NCBI GenBank assembly: GCA_012932865.1
Contig: SAXG01000024.1
Coordinates: forward strand, 1 to 64,000
DNA from: Amylostereum areolatum
Lineage: Eukaryota; Basidiomycota; Agaricomycetes; Russulales; Stereaceae
Length of the DNA stretch: 64,000 bases
Reading direction: 5' to 3'
The notes below the pieces were generated by a model. That model worked only from the letters and a program-made list of their open reading frames with translations, did no database searches and was not told where the DNA came from. Position 1 is the stretch's first letter, and each line of letters starts with the position of its first letter. Below, piece after piece: positions 12,001-23,083 of this stretch. The position numbers and the translations under genes are program-made.

Positions 12001-13210
12001 TGTCGAAGTCGTCTTTGTCAAAGATGTCCTTGAATTCGTGGTACGCCGTTGGGACTCGCTCAGAGAAGGTCTGTTCCTTTTTCTTAGCGTGCTCTTCAAT
12101 TGCAATGTCCGATGCATGGGTCCGGATGTGGTATGTCGCTTTGTAGCCATCCCAGTCGAAAGCAAACAGCTGCTCGTCCTTTTCCATGTGGACTGGCTCT
12201 TCCTCCTCCTCTTCATCCTCATCGATATTGAGGAGGGGAGGGGGACGAGAGCAGCTGATAGGGCATCGGTCAAATTCTATTGACCCGGATTTCCAGTCGA
12301 TGTGAGGGTTGTGCTTCTTTAGCCACTCATGTCCAATGAAAAGGTCCGTATCTCCTAGATTGGAGACCGCCAGGTCAATGTTTTCTTCATGGTCTTGAAT
12401 ATTTAGGCGAAGTGTGACATATTCCGTAATGGGACCTCCTGTGTTGAGAGTGCCGTCTGCATTTCGTACTGGGATTGGGCGAGCAGTCCGTCGCGTGGGG
12501 ATGTGATTTTTCTGCACAAACTTCGTGTTGATACACGAGCCAGTGCAACCACTGTCCAGGAGTGCGAGAGCTTTGACAATGCGTTTGGAATCTACCACCA
12601 GTTGTGTGGGAATGACCGTTTGTTCCTTGGCGCTGGCGGAGCGTATGAACTGCATAGGAGTGGCGAGCTCTAGTAGAGCTTGACATGCTAACTCGTCTCC
12701 CATGCCAGTTATTTCCTTGATGGCTTCATAAGTAGCCTCGTCACGGCGTCGGTGGTGTGTCCAGATGCGAAGGATTGCAATCGCACTTTCGGGTTTGTCT
12801 TCCCTTAAGCGACGAAGCGTCCATTGAGCCGTTCCAGGTGCCATATAACATGATTTGGGCGCCGTGCCCCTTCCATCGCACGGCGTTGTCCCTGACTTCA
12901 CAGGGTCCATATCCAAAACCGAGTCCGTATCCAAAGCCGTATCCAAAACTGAAGCCGAAACCGAAGCCATATCCAAAGCCGAAGGCTCACAAATCGAGGC
13001 CTGAGTATCTAAAATAACAACGGGACGCGTGCCCGTACCGATAGAGTCCGTAAGAGAAGTCATAATGGGGATATCCCCCGTAGTAGTACAGTCTGAATCA
13101 ACAATGCGCATATGTAAACGAGAACCAGGCCACCGAGGCGCCACAAAACCAGACGAGCGAGAAACAGAAACTTGGGCTTCAGATGCCGTGTACATCGTCA
13201 GCCCCCTCAA
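9031..13210 (-). pseudogene. pol: E1 pol (protease-RT-RNase H-integrase-chromodomain), frameshifted
   Basis: Entered by -1 frameshift from gag at 13216-13210. Aspartic protease active site [11 protein letters not shown] lies near 12540. RT has the YLDD box near 11490. RNase H shows VEADSSDYATGAVL and IWSDHRNLTYF. Integrase has the HHCC segment (GHPGRYKTHELITRNYWWP ... CETCQRTK) and DDE residues in VSDRGSVFVSKF and YHPQTDGQTERSN. The C-terminus is a chromodomain (YLVKWKGYPDNDNTWEP), which in chromoviruses directs integration toward marked chromatin. Frameshifts relative to the other copies lie near 11730 (extra base), 10180, 10080, 9850, 9735 and 9640, so this copy cannot make a full polyprotein as read. 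Confidence 0.9.
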
Positions 13211-14463
13211 AAACCCTCCTTCTTCTCCTCCACCTTCGGCTGAGCTTGGAGCGCGTCCATCACGCTTTTCCGATCTTCGGCCGACAGGCTCCTAGCCCAG
13301 GCGGTGGGCGTCTCGAACGTCTGTGCTCGAGCCTCCCGCTTTGGTGGTTCCGTGTACCGGTCCCTCCCCCACATGTCTCGGATGTTCTTCACGTCCACCC
13401 TGCAGTCCCGCACCTGGTGGCCATTCTGTCCGCAGCGGAAGCATCGCCCCTTGATGTCGACACGGTTGACGTCCATCGGCTGACCTTTGCCACCGTGCAC
13501 CGTGCCGGTTCCATCGCGGCGCCATGGGACCTGCCCCCCTTGTTGCCCATTGGATGATCCTTGTCCTTTGGGTTTTTGGTTCTGCACGGGTCCACTGCGC
13601 TGGGTCTTAAGGTCCTCCCGCTCCTGTCGCAGACCGTCGATCAGGATGATGCGCTCTTTGAGGTCCTCATATTTCTGAGGAACGTGACCGCTATCGTAGA
13701 TGGAGTCGATGGTCCGATAGTAGACGTTGTGTTTGAGCAGCTGCATGAGGTGGATAGGGTCCTGCGCCGTGGAGTATCCTGCCTTTCTTGCGAGTTGCTC
13801 GAACTTGGCGAAGTATTCATGGGCAGTGGTACCCTTCGTCTGTTTGAACCCGTCCAGTTCGACTGCGGCACGGTGCTGCTCATTGACGTCGGTGAAGGCC
13901 CCTTTGAGTGCTTTGTGGAAGTCCACCCAGGCGACCATGGCTCCATTGGCCAAGTGTGCATCCTCATACTCGGCCTTCCAGGTGCGTGCTGCCTCCCCCG
14001 TCATGTAGGTGAGAATGAAGAGGACTTTGTCCTTGTCCGTCACGAGGTCATCCTCAGCAGCTCGCATGTATTCCTCGCACGACCGCATCCAGTCATTGAA
14101 GTCCTCTCGTTTCCCAGAGAAGCCTTCAGGAGTTTTCGCGTGGACTTTCTTTCGGGGGGGTCTGGTGGCGGCGGCGGCTGGGGCACTAACAGTGACCGCA
14201 GGGGGGTTGACGGTGATGGGGGGGGCCGTGACGTTGACGGTGGGGGGTGGCAGGTTGAGGGCAGCAACAAGCACGGCAGGGATGGCGACCCATTGGCCAT
14301 TTACTTCCATGAGCCAGGCATTGTCGGTGCCGTTATTCATGTGTTGGATGGGAGAGCCAGTTTGGCCGATGACAATGTTCCATGTTCCACCGATTTCGGT
14401 GCAGTTGGCAAGTTCGGCGGGGAGAGGGGGTTGGGGGTCGGTGCAGATCCACTGGGCAGCCAT
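13207..14463 (-). CDS. gag: E1 gag, intact 418 aa from the first ATG
   Basis: Structural protein of the retroelement particle. The ATG form starts MAAQWICTD, has a Pro/Val-rich segment, a retrotransposon gag domain ([15 protein letters not shown] ... [11 protein letters not shown] ... [19 protein letters not shown]) and a CCHC zinc knuckle [14 protein letters not shown] near the end. The frame is also open for 102 more codons upstream (14769-14464, no Met) as far as the TAA ending ORF0. That extension is acidic and ends ...DEDFSDLDEPI, and part of it (WYF-x-n-EADF-x-n-AA) is shared with element G3, so it is probably translated. The stop TGA (13209-13207) directly follows the slippery GGGTTTT. 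This is the only uninterrupted gag in the array. Confidence 0.9.
   Translation of the reverse strand: MAAQWICTDPQPPLPAELANCTEIGGTWNIVIGQTGSPIQHMNNGTDNAWLMEVNGQWVAIPAVLVAALNLPPPTVNVTAPPITVNPPAVTVSAPAAAATRPPRKKVHAKTPEGFSGKREDFNDWMRSCEEYMRAAEDDLVTDKDKVLFILTYMTGEAARTWKAEYEDAHLANGAMVAWVDFHKALKGAFTDVNEQHRAAVELDGFKQTKGTTAHEYFAKFEQLARKAGYSTAQDPIHLMQLLKHNVYYRTIDSIYDSGHVPQKYEDLKERIILIDGLRQEREDLKTQRSGPVQNQKPKGQGSSNGQQGGQVPWRRDGTGTVHGGKGQPMDVNRVDIKGRCFRCGQNGHQVRDCRVDVKNIRDMWGRDRYTEPPKREARAQTFETPTAWARSLSAEDRKSVMDALQAQPKVEEKKEGF
13210..13216 (-). promoter_or_regulatory. -1 ribosomal frameshift site, gag to pol (E1)
   Basis: Slippery heptamer G GGT TTT in the gag frame, immediately followed by the gag stop TGA. 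Pol is open in the -1 frame across it. The same heptamer is kept at 21822-21816, 30623-30617 and 39416-39410. Confidence 0.75.
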
Positions 14464-14769
14464 GATTGGTTCGTCGAGGTCGGAGAAGTCTTCGTCGGTG
14501 ACAGGCGGTAGGGCGGAGGCGGCGATGAGGTTGAAGTCGGCTTCAGTGAGGTCGTCTTGGCTTTCGTTGGCGAAGTACCAACTGATGCCACTTGTTTGGG
14601 TTGCTACGAAGGCGACTTCGACAGTGGTGTCTCCGAGTTGGACAAAGAAGTCGTTTCCTCGTTCAGTGAAGCCTAGAGGGAGGGGATATATGTAGCAGTT
14701 TTCGTCCTCAATGTCGGTGTCGGAGTCAGAACTGGAGTCGGAGCCGTTGAGTCCGAACGAGGGAATTGT

Positions 14770-15171
14770 TTATAAGTGGGTGAGGTCGATGACCTCTGGC
14801 TGGGTGAGGTCGATGACCTCTGGCTCTGGTGTAGGGCTGGGGGTGTTGCCTGGTGTAAGGAGGCGGTGGGTGTGTCGAGTGTCTACTGGTATTTTCTCGT
14901 TGGGCGCGTAGAAGGATTTTGGGGGTTGCTCGAGTTTGTAGCGGTAGGTGACGTATGGGCAGGAGTAGACGTAGAGGTTTCCGTTTCCTTGTTCGCTTAT
15001 TTTGAGGCGATAGAAGTGGATGTCTATGATGGAGTCTTCAAGTTCTTCTACACCGAGGGCGACCTTCCAATTGTGCCAGGCCCAAGGGTCTTTAGATTCG
15101 TTGATGAGGGAGATGATAGCGTCGTGGCTGATGGGGATGAATTCTTGTACTTGCGAGCGCCAATCTTCCAT
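14770..15171 (-). CDS. E1 ORF0, 133 aa protein upstream of gag with tandem SIM-like motifs
   Basis: Starts at ATG 15171 (MEDWRSQVQEFIPISHDA), the first Met of a frame that stays open without Met further upstream. Family not recognised. It has an aromatic/charged core (DPWAWHNWKVALGVEEL, then YVYSCPYVTYRYKLEQPP) and a Pro/Thr-rich tail ending PEVIDLTQPEVIDLTHL. VIDLT twice in a row matches the SUMO-interaction motif consensus. It ends at TAA (14772-14770) and is in frame with the gag extension and gag. It is intact in all four copies even where gag or pol is broken. G3 has an ORF in the same place. Expression as a free protein, or fused to gag by readthrough, is inference. Confidence 0.7.
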   Translation of the reverse strand: MEDWRSQVQEFIPISHDAIISLINESKDPWAWHNWKVALGVEELEDSIIDIHFYRLKISEQGNGNLYVYSCPYVTYRYKLEQPPKSFYAPNEKIPVDTRHTHRLLTPGNTPSPTPEPEVIDLTQPEVIDLTHL

Positions 15172-15628
15172 GCACGAGCCCCCAGTCGAAATGGTTACTC
15201 TGTGCGGCAAGGGAAGATTTTGTCGAGGGAAGGTGGTTCTGTTATGAGATCGCAAGACGGTCTGCCTCAGTCTTCTCGACCTGTTGGCTGTCTCTTCGTC
15301 TAGGGGACACGAGCCCAAGACTTCCTAAACCGCTTTCCTTTCGCCGCTTTTACTCGTTTCCTACACCAAAGGTGCACCTTCTACTGTCACCTCTGAGCTT
15401 TCAACTCCTGGTATTGGAGAGTCTCGAGTAGGTGTAACGTTTCGAGGAAACGTCAAGCCGGCACCGGTATACGTGCGCACGACCACAATGTCAGGGTAAC
15501 GAGTCGCGTACTCTGGGGGCAACGGTCTAGGGCGGCACGGGGGAAGAACAAGGTCAGTACCAGACGGGTACTACTACTACTACGCTACAGTACGTAGGGA
15601 CGGTCGTAGGGGTGGTGCAAGAGTAAAC

Positions 15629-15642
15629 AGATCTCGAGCTTA
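15629..15642 (-). promoter_or_regulatory. primer-binding region next to the 5' LTR (E1)
   Basis: In element sense the bases after the LTR read TAAGCTCGAGATCTG. They lack the TGG that pairs with a tRNA 3' end but are complementary over 10 nt to ATCTCGAGCT at the predicted RNA 5' end in complete LTR copies. Identical positions: 24249-24262, 33041-33054, 41834-41847. Confidence 0.6.
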
Positions 15643-16035
15643 TGTCAGCAACGACTAGTGCGACAGCACCAAGTTACGACAAAGCTGACAGAGGAAGAGG
15701 ACGACAGAGGGGAGCCGATCAGACACGGCGACAGACAGGGAAAGCAAGGATGAGAGGAGAGAGACTTAGGTAAGCAACCAATACACGGCGATCAGTAAGC
15801 AGACCAAGTATAAGTAAGCAGTCGTATGTAAAAGAGCACAGCATGAGTCAGTACTGTACAGCATGAGTCGGGGGAAAGGAGTCAGACCCGGGCCGAGATG
15901 AGTCACGTGGGCCCGGGTGGGATATAGATGAACCGGGTCCGGGCCGAAGTGGAGCCGGACTGGTGATAAGCCAATAAGTCCTAAAGCGTGTAACCGATGT
16001 AAAGTAAAAAAAAAAATTATAGACCGTTCATGACA
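15643..16035 (-). repeat. E1 5' LTR with promoter deletion
   Basis: 393 bp instead of ~458. About 66 bp are missing at 15745-15750, exactly the stretch holding TATATAAGG and the predicted transcript start. This LTR should not drive normal element transcription. Confidence 0.9.
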
Positions 16036-17262
16036 TGAAGTGTCACTTAATATACTTGCCTCAAGCAGTGAATGTCATGTTGATCTTACAGAAGGAAAAA
16101 GCAGATCTAGTGTCATTGACATGAAATGATTCCTGGTTCTGGCACGGCACTGGCTGAAGCGCTGACAGGTTGCTTATGTCTAGTCGCTGTGACGACGGCA
16201 ACAAGCGCGCCAGCTTGTTCCCAGACAATTAGTCTGCTTATAGCAGACCTTACGCTTACACAGAATACTTCCCAGCTCCTCTTCAAAACGAAACATCATA
16301 TTGAAGCGTAGGTTCAAAGCTGCATGTAACACCAAGAAAACCCAAGGTTTGTAATCAAGACCCTGCTACGCCTACGTAGGCTCAAGGAGCCTGGCCTCAT
16401 ATACAAACCTCGTCGTTCTTTCCGGTCAGCCTACGATGTACTCTAAATGATTAAACCGAGAAAACCGCCCTTTCCGAAACAGAGTGTGGATATACAAGCG
16501 GTGGCACTCTGTCGTAATTCTCGTAAAGGAGCAGGACTCAGGAGATGGTAGAGATTGGGTAATGTAAACCTAACCCTAGAACCGGTTTCACATTTTTGTC
16601 CGCCACTGTGGCTCGGCAGCCACTAATACTGACGGTCAGTCCTCTCCCCCAACTCTGCACCCTCCAAGTACCTTCATCACCACACATTGCATCATTTCGG
16701 TGGCCAGATACGAAATCATTGCTTCTCCCCCTAAAGGCTTAACGGGAGCTCGATGAGGGATCCTGCAAGGTATATATTGCTATCAGAGGTCCCATGACGT
16801 TGAATGTCAGCATATTGACGAGCATGCAGCTGGCCATCACGAAAGGAGTTCTGGCTGAGCAGCGCACACTCACAAATGCTCTTTGACCGAACTTTTCACC
16901 GATTGGATGAGATTGACGATGAAATTGAGGCGATCGAGAACATGCTACTCCAAATAAAACATCACCGAAACAACATACCCCCCGTGTCCCGCCTACCTCC
17001 CGAACTCCTAGCAGAAATCTTCCGCGCTGCTCGCAATGAAGACACCGAAGAGTGTTACGAGTTCGAACTCAAGCGTCGCAGTCTCCTGAACTCCTGGATC
17101 GCCGTAAGCCAGGTTTGCCACGAATGACGTGAGGTACGCATGGTCTATCATCACTGCACGTACCAGGACGTTACACTGAACAATGCCAACGAAGGTCTCT
17201 CTGCACCTCTCACACACTTTGGACCCATCTTATTCTCCCACCTATGTCGAGAAGGTGGCTCA
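16036..17262. repeat. host spacer, copy 1
   Basis: 1.2 kb non-element segment repeated at 24721-25991 and 33513-34783. It begins TGAAGTGTCACTTAAT beside the LTR and carries a TATA-like TATATATT near 16770 ahead of the F-box fragment. This copy lacks ~130 bp at its right end, where a deletion also removed the outer end of the E2 LTR. Apart from the F-box fragment I see no convincing gene; a 61-codon open frame at 16126 has no recognisable features. Confidence 0.85.
16876..17262 (+). pseudogene. F-box protein fragment, copy 1
   Basis: ATG 16876 opens a frame with an N-terminal helix (RLDEIDDEIEAIENMLLQI) then an F-box (VSRLPPELLAEIFRAARNED ... WIAVSQVCHE). F-box proteins recruit substrates to SCF ubiquitin ligases. 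The frame stops at TGA (17125-17127) where mushroom F-box proteins usually have Trp (CHEWRE), so a Trp-to-stop change is likely. The sequence continues briefly and is then cut by the LTR of the next element. Confidence 0.7.
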
Positions 17263-17641
17263 GGCGACAGACAAGAAGGAAAGCAAGCAAAGTCGGTAGA
17301 ATTGACTAGCTTCGAGATAAGGAAATATGTACAGCGAGAGCGAGCCTTATATACACAAGAGGAGAGAGACTTAGGTAAGCAACCAATACACGGCGATCAG
17401 TAAGCAAGACCAAGTATAAGTAAGCAGTCGTATGTAAAAGAGCACAGCATGAGTCAGTATCGTACAGCATGAGTCAAGAGAAAGGAGTCAGACCCGGACC
17501 GAGATGAGTCACGTGGGTCCGGGCGGGGATATAGATGAGCCGGGTCCGGGCCAAGGTGGAGTCGGACCGGTGATAAGTCGATAAGTCCTAAAGCGTGTAA
17601 CCGATGTAAAGTAAAAAGAAAATTATAGACCGTTCATGACA
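17263..17641 (-). repeat. E2 3' LTR, truncated
   Basis: Keeps the inner ~379 bp and the TGACA end. The outer end (TGTCAGCAACG...) is missing in a deletion shared with the end of spacer 1. Confidence 0.88.
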
Positions 17642-20600
17642 TCACCCCTTCCTTAGATTCGACGTCCTCGTCGTAATCAGATCCAGTTTCTTCCTCCGAC
17701 AGGAGTTTCCAACGATTAAGGCGTGCAGGTTTCGGGGCACCCGGATGTTCACGGTGGAAGTCGTCAATGCGTTTCTTGGCATTCTGGAGATTGGTGAGAG
17801 GCTCCCAAGTATTGTCATTGTCTGGGTAGCCTTTCCATTTGACGAGGTACTTGAAGCCGCGACCAACCTTCTTGGAGTCTATAATCTTTTCGACCTCATA
17901 GACTTCCTCTCCTTGGACTAACTCTGGCGGTGGAGGTGTAGGTGCTTTCTGATTGTCAAAGGCGGGACCGTTGTGTGGAGATAGGAGGGACTCGTTGAAG
18001 ACCGGATGTTTTCGTGACCAGGATGTAGGGAGGCGAAGCTTGTAAGCCGATGCTCCGACTTTTTCCAGGATTTCGAAAGGACCAAAGCGCTTGTCATCTA
18101 GCTTTTGCATAGGACGTGCCGTTTTGATTACGGTTTGGCCATCTCTGGTCTTGGCTTCCAGCCAGACGAAGTCGCCAATTTTGTAATCTATTGGTTCGTC
18201 CTTCTTGCGATCGTAAAAGCGCTTTTGATCGTCCTGTGCTGCCTTTAGCGCAGAGCGGGCTTCCTCGTAGATGTCTCGCATGCGTTGTGCAAACTCGTTC
18301 GCCGATGGGTTGTCTGTCTCACGTCGAGGGTTTGTCCCCAGGTAGAGTTCCCGACCATAGTTGGCAAAGTTGGGAGACATCCCAATCGAACTATGGACCA
18401 TGTTGTTGAGTGCAGTCATGGCAAGTGGGAGGTAACGTGTCCAATTGTCCTGTCGTTGATTGACGAAGATGCGAAGGTAGTTTTCCATGGTCATGTTGGA
18501 GCGTTCGGTCTGTCCGTCCGTCTGAGGGTGATACGCCGTGGACGGGTTCCCTTCAATGCCTAACAGTTGGAACAATGCTGTGGTGAATTTGGAGACAAAC
18601 ACGCTGCCACGGTCGCTGACGATCTTTCTAGGAATTCCATGATGGGGGACCACCTCGCGTAGGTACTCGAAGGCGAGTTCGTCCTCCGTTAGGTCTTTGG
18701 TCGTGGCCCAGAATACAACCTGCTTGGTACCCATGCAGTTCACATTGCAGATGGCGTCTTTTCCATCCGAGACTGGGAGCGGCATGACAAAGTCGATGGA
18801 TACATGCTCCCAAGGCGCTTGTGGCGGGTCATGTGGGTGGAGTGGAGCGGCAATGCGATCATGTCTAATCTTGGTACGTTGGCAGGTCTCACATCCTTCA
18901 ACATATTTCCGGACATCGTCTCTAATGGCAGGCCACCAGTAGTTGCGCGTGATGAGCTCATGGGTCTTGTATCGTCCTGGGTGACCGACAAGCGGGCCGT
19001 CATGATGAGCTTGGATGATGTCTGCACGGAGTCCTTTGTCTCTTGGGACATAGAGTCTGTGTTGCCAGGTGATCGTTCCATCTGCGTGTTCCAGCCATCC
19101 CTTCACTTTGAGTGCTAAGGCGCGTTCTACTGCATGGTCTCGGAGTAAGGTAGCCTCCTGAATCCGCTCAATGAAGACATTGTCAGGTCCATTGGTTATA
19201 ATTCCTGCATGGTTGAGGGCGCGAAAGAGTTCTGGTTTCAGGAGGACAATGTTTTCATTGTCTTTCTCCCCCTTCTCAAGGCCCGCTAGTCGGGAAATAG
19301 CATCGGGTTTACCCATTGTTTTGCCAGGCTTGTGGAGTAGCGTACAATGATACTCTTGTAGCTCCGTTAACCATCGTGCTTGTCTCCGATTTAGCTTCTG
19401 CACCTTGCGGAAGTACGTGAGATTGCGATGATCCGACCAGATTTCAAACTCCTGTCGTGCCCCCATGAGGTATTGTCTCCATTCCTCTAGCGCTGTCATG
19501 ATAGCCAGTAATTCCTTGTCATAAATCTCATAGTTCCTCTCAGCTTCGCTGAGGGACTTTGAGAGGAAGGCGACCGGGTGCCATTTGCCATTGTCCTGTT
19601 GTTGCGAAAGTACCGCGCCCGTGGCATAGTCAGAGGAGTCCGCCTCGACACGGAACTGTCCATCGTCTGTAGGGATTGCTAGAACTGGCTGCGATGTTAT
19701 ACGTCGCTTGAGTTCCTCAAAAGCCTCCTGCTGTGGGGTGTCCCAGACCCATTCCGTCTTCCCAGTGAGTTTAGTCATTGGGTGAGCAATGCCACTGAAG
19801 TCCTTGATAAAGCGACGGTAGAAGTTGCAAAAGCCCAAAAATGATTGAAGTTGTTTCTTCGTTTTGGGGGCTGGCCAATTGGTGATTGCCGCGACCTTTG
19901 CTGGATCCATGCGAACCCTTCCTCCGCCGACAATCATGCCCAGGTATTCGATTTCTGCCTTCTCAAACTCGCACTTTTCTGGCTTCAGATAGAGTTTGTT
20001 TTCTCGCAGGATCCGAAGGACCTCCTTGACTATTCGACGATGTTCTTCTAGCGTATGTGTGAAGATGAGGATGTCGTCCAAATAGACGACCACGACTCCT
20101 TGGTGGATCAAGTCTTTGAACAGGTCATTCATCATGGCTTGGAACGTAGACGGGGAGTTGGTGAGTCCAAAGAACATGACTGTAGGCTCGTAGAGACCTT
20201 TGTTCGTGCGGAATGCAGCTTTCCACTCGTCCCCTTCTTTAATCCGAACATTGTTGTACCCCCATCGGACATCGAGCTTGGTAAAGTGCCGTGCTCCTTA
20301 AGCTTAGTCAACCAACTCTTGGATGAGCGGGAGCGGGTAACGGTTCTTTATTGTCATCTCATTGAGCTTTCGATAGTCCTGCACAGGGACGTAGCGAGCC
20401 GTCTTTTTTCTTGATGAAGAAGAATGGGGAGGCCATGGGTGATTTGGACGGTTGGATCCGGCCAGATCTCAGGTTCTCTTCCAGAAAGGCGTCCAGTTGC
20501 TTCTGCTCGTCCAATGTGAGGGGGTAAACTTTGCAATCAACCGGTTTGAAGTTAGGAGTGAGCTCAATGGCGTGGTCCCATGGGCGTCGCTCAGGGAGCT

Positions 20601-21816
20601 TGTCGAAGTCGTCTTTGTCAAAGATGTCCTTGAATTCGTGGTACGCCGTTGGGACTCGCTCAGAGAAGGTCTGTTCCTTTTTCTTAGCGTGCTCTTCAAT
20701 TGCAATGTCCGATGCATGGGTCCGGATGTGGTATGTCGCTTTGTAGCCATCCCAGTCGAAAGCAAACAGCTGCTCGTCCTTTTCCATGTGGACTGGCTCT
20801 TCCTCCTCCGTCTTCATCCTCATCGATATTGAGGAGGGGAGGGGGACGAGAGCAGCTGATAGGGCATCGGTCAAATTCTATTGACCCGGATTTCCAGTCG
20901 ATGTGAGGGTTGTGCTTCTTTCAGCCACTCATGTCCAATGAAAAGGTCCGTATCTCCTAGATTGGAGACCGCCAGGTCAATGTTTTCTTCATGGTCTTGA
21001 ATATTTAGGCGAAGTGTGACATATTCCGTAATGGGACCTCCTGTGTTGAGAGTGCCGTCTGCATTTCGTACTGGGATTGGGCGAGCAGTCCGTCGCGTGG
21101 GGATGTGATTTTTCCTGCACAAACTTCGTGTTGATACACGAGCCAGTGCAACCACTGTCCAGGAGTGCGAGAGCTTTGACAATGCGCTTGGAATCTACCA
21201 CCAGTTGTGTGGGAATGACCGTTTGTTCCTTGGCGCTGGCGGAGCGTATGAACTGCATAGGAGTGGCGAGCTCTAGTAGAGCTTGACATGCTAACTTCGT
21301 CTCCCATGCCAGTTATTTCCTTGATGGCTTCATAAGTAGCCTCGTCACGGCGTCGGTGGTGTGTCCAGATGCGAAGGATTGCAATCGCACTTTCGGGTTT
21401 GTCTTCCCTTAAGCGACGAAGCGTCCATTGAGCCGTTCCAGGTGCCATATAACATGATTTGGGCGCCGTGCCCCTTCCATCGCACGGCGTTGTCCCTGAC
21501 TTCACAGGGTCCATATCCAAAACCGAGTCCGTATCCAAAGCCGTATCCAAAACTGAAGCCGAAACCGAATGCCATATCCAAAGCCGAAGGCTCACAAATC
21601 GAGGCCTGAGTATCTAAAATAACAACGGGACGCGTGCCCGTACCGATAGAGTCCGTAAGAGAAGTCATAATGGGGATATCCCCCGTAGTAGTACAGTCCT
21701 GAATCAACAATGCGCATATGTAAACGAGAACCAGGCCACCGAGGCGCCACAAAACCAGACGAGCGAGAAACAGAAACTTGGGCTTCAGATGCCGTGTACA
21801 TCGTCAGCCCCCTCAA
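17634..21816 (-). pseudogene. pol: E2 pol, 847-codon intact 3' part, broken 5' part
   Basis: One uninterrupted frame runs from 20177 to 17634: RT from FFGLTNSPSTFQAMM with YLDD at residues 32-35, RNase H, HHCC and DDE integrase, and the chromodomain, ending VESKEGVMS inside the 3' LTR. This is the longest intact pol segment in the array. Upstream, protease and early RT are split by indels near 20390 (extra A), 20305, 20810, 20920, 21115, 21570 and 21700, so the polyprotein cannot be read from gag. Confidence 0.88.
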
Positions 21817-23083
21817 AAACCCTCCTTCTTCTCCTTCCACCTTCGGCTGAGCTTGAAGCGCGTCCATCACGCTTTTCCGATCTTCGGCCGACAGGCTCCT
21901 AGCCCAGGCGGTGGGCGTCTCGAACGTCTGTGCTCGAGCCTCCCGCTTTGGTGGTTCCGTGTACCGGTCCCTCCCCCACATGTCTCGGATGTTCTTCACG
22001 TCCACCCTGCAGTCCCGCACCTGGTGGCCATTCTGTCCGCAGCGGAAGCATCGCCCCTTGATGTCGACACGGTTGACGTCCATCGGCTGTACCTTTGCCA
22101 CCGTGCACCGTGCCGGTTCCATCCGCGGCGCCATGGGACCTGCCCCCCTTGTTGCCCATTGGACTGATCCCTTGTCCTTTGGGTTTTTGGTTCTGCGCGG
22201 GGCCGCTGCGTTGAGTTTTCAGGTCCTCCCGCTCCTGTCGCAGTCCATCAATCAGAATGATGCGCTCCTTGAGGTCCTCATATTTCTGAGGGACGTGACC
22301 GTGACCGCTGTCATAGATGGAGTCGATGGTCCGGTAGTAGAATGTTGTGCTTAAGCAGCTGCATGAGGTGGATGGGGTCCTGCGCCGTGGAGTACCCAGC
22401 CTTCCTTGCCAGTTGTTCAAACCTGGCAAAGTATTCATGGGCGGTGGTACCCTTTGTCTGTTTGAACCCGTCCAGTTCGACCGCGGCACGGTGCTGCTCA
22501 TTGACATCGGTGAATGCGCTTTTGAGTGCCTTGTGGAAGTCCACCCAGGCGACCATGGCTCCATTGGCTAGGTGCGCATCTTCGTACTTGGCCTTCCAGG
22601 TGCGTGCTGCCTCCCCTGTCATGTAGGTGAGGATGAAGAGTACTTTGTCCTTGTCCGTCACGAGGTCATCCTCGGCGGCTCGCATGTACTCCTCGCATGA
22701 CCGCATCCAGTCAGTTGAAGTCCTCTCGTTTCCCAGAGAAGCCTTCAGGAGTTTTCGCGTGGACCTTTCTTTCGGGGGGTCTGGCGGCTGCTGCGGCTGG
22801 GGCACTAACAGTGACCGCAGGGGGGTTGACGGTGATGGGGGGGGCCGTGACGTTGACGGTGGGGGGTGGCAGGTTGAGGGCAGCAACAAGTACGGCAGGG
22901 ATGGCGACCCATTGGCCATTTACTTCCATGAGCCAGGCATTGTCGGTGCCAGTTATTCATGTGTTGGATGGGAGAGCCCGTTTGGCCGATGACAATGTTC
23001 CATCTTCCCCCGATTTCGGTGCAGTTGGTAAGTTCGGCGGGGAGAGGGGGTTGGGGGTCGGTGCGGATCCACTGGGCAGCCAT
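21813..23083 (-). pseudogene. gag: E2 gag, frameshifted
   Basis: Begins MAAQWIRTD at 23083. It contains the same domains as the E1 gag but has single-base insertions near 22950, 22765, 22710, 22345, 22170, 22125 and 22090. An extra base near 21835 even places the zinc-knuckle end in frame with pol without a frameshift. Such dispersed one-base gains, mostly in runs, could be decay or consensus error. Confidence 0.8.

Larger units (their letters stand above)
8580..16035 (-). mobile_element. Ty3/gypsy chromovirus copy E1
   Basis: Minus-strand element. LTRs at 8580-9038 (3') and 15643-16035 (5'). Order in element sense: 5' LTR, non-TGG primer-binding region (15629-15642), ~470 nt leader, ORF0 (15171-14770), gag, pol (PR-RT-RH-IN-chromodomain), polypurine tract (GGAAGGGGTGA, near 9039-9050), 3' LTR. 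No target duplication matches across the ends, so the ends were probably shuffled by recombination. E1 differs most from the other copies in gag. Its 5' LTR has lost the TATA box, and its pol has several frameshifts. Confidence 0.93.

Noticed and set aside
12757..13017. Frames rich in YPKP repeats opposite pol
   Set aside because: Antisense shadow of a repetitive DTD/DMD segment in the pol leader region.
16126..16311. 61-codon frame repeated in all three spacers
   Set aside because: Repeated only because the spacer is; no motif, splice or promoter support.
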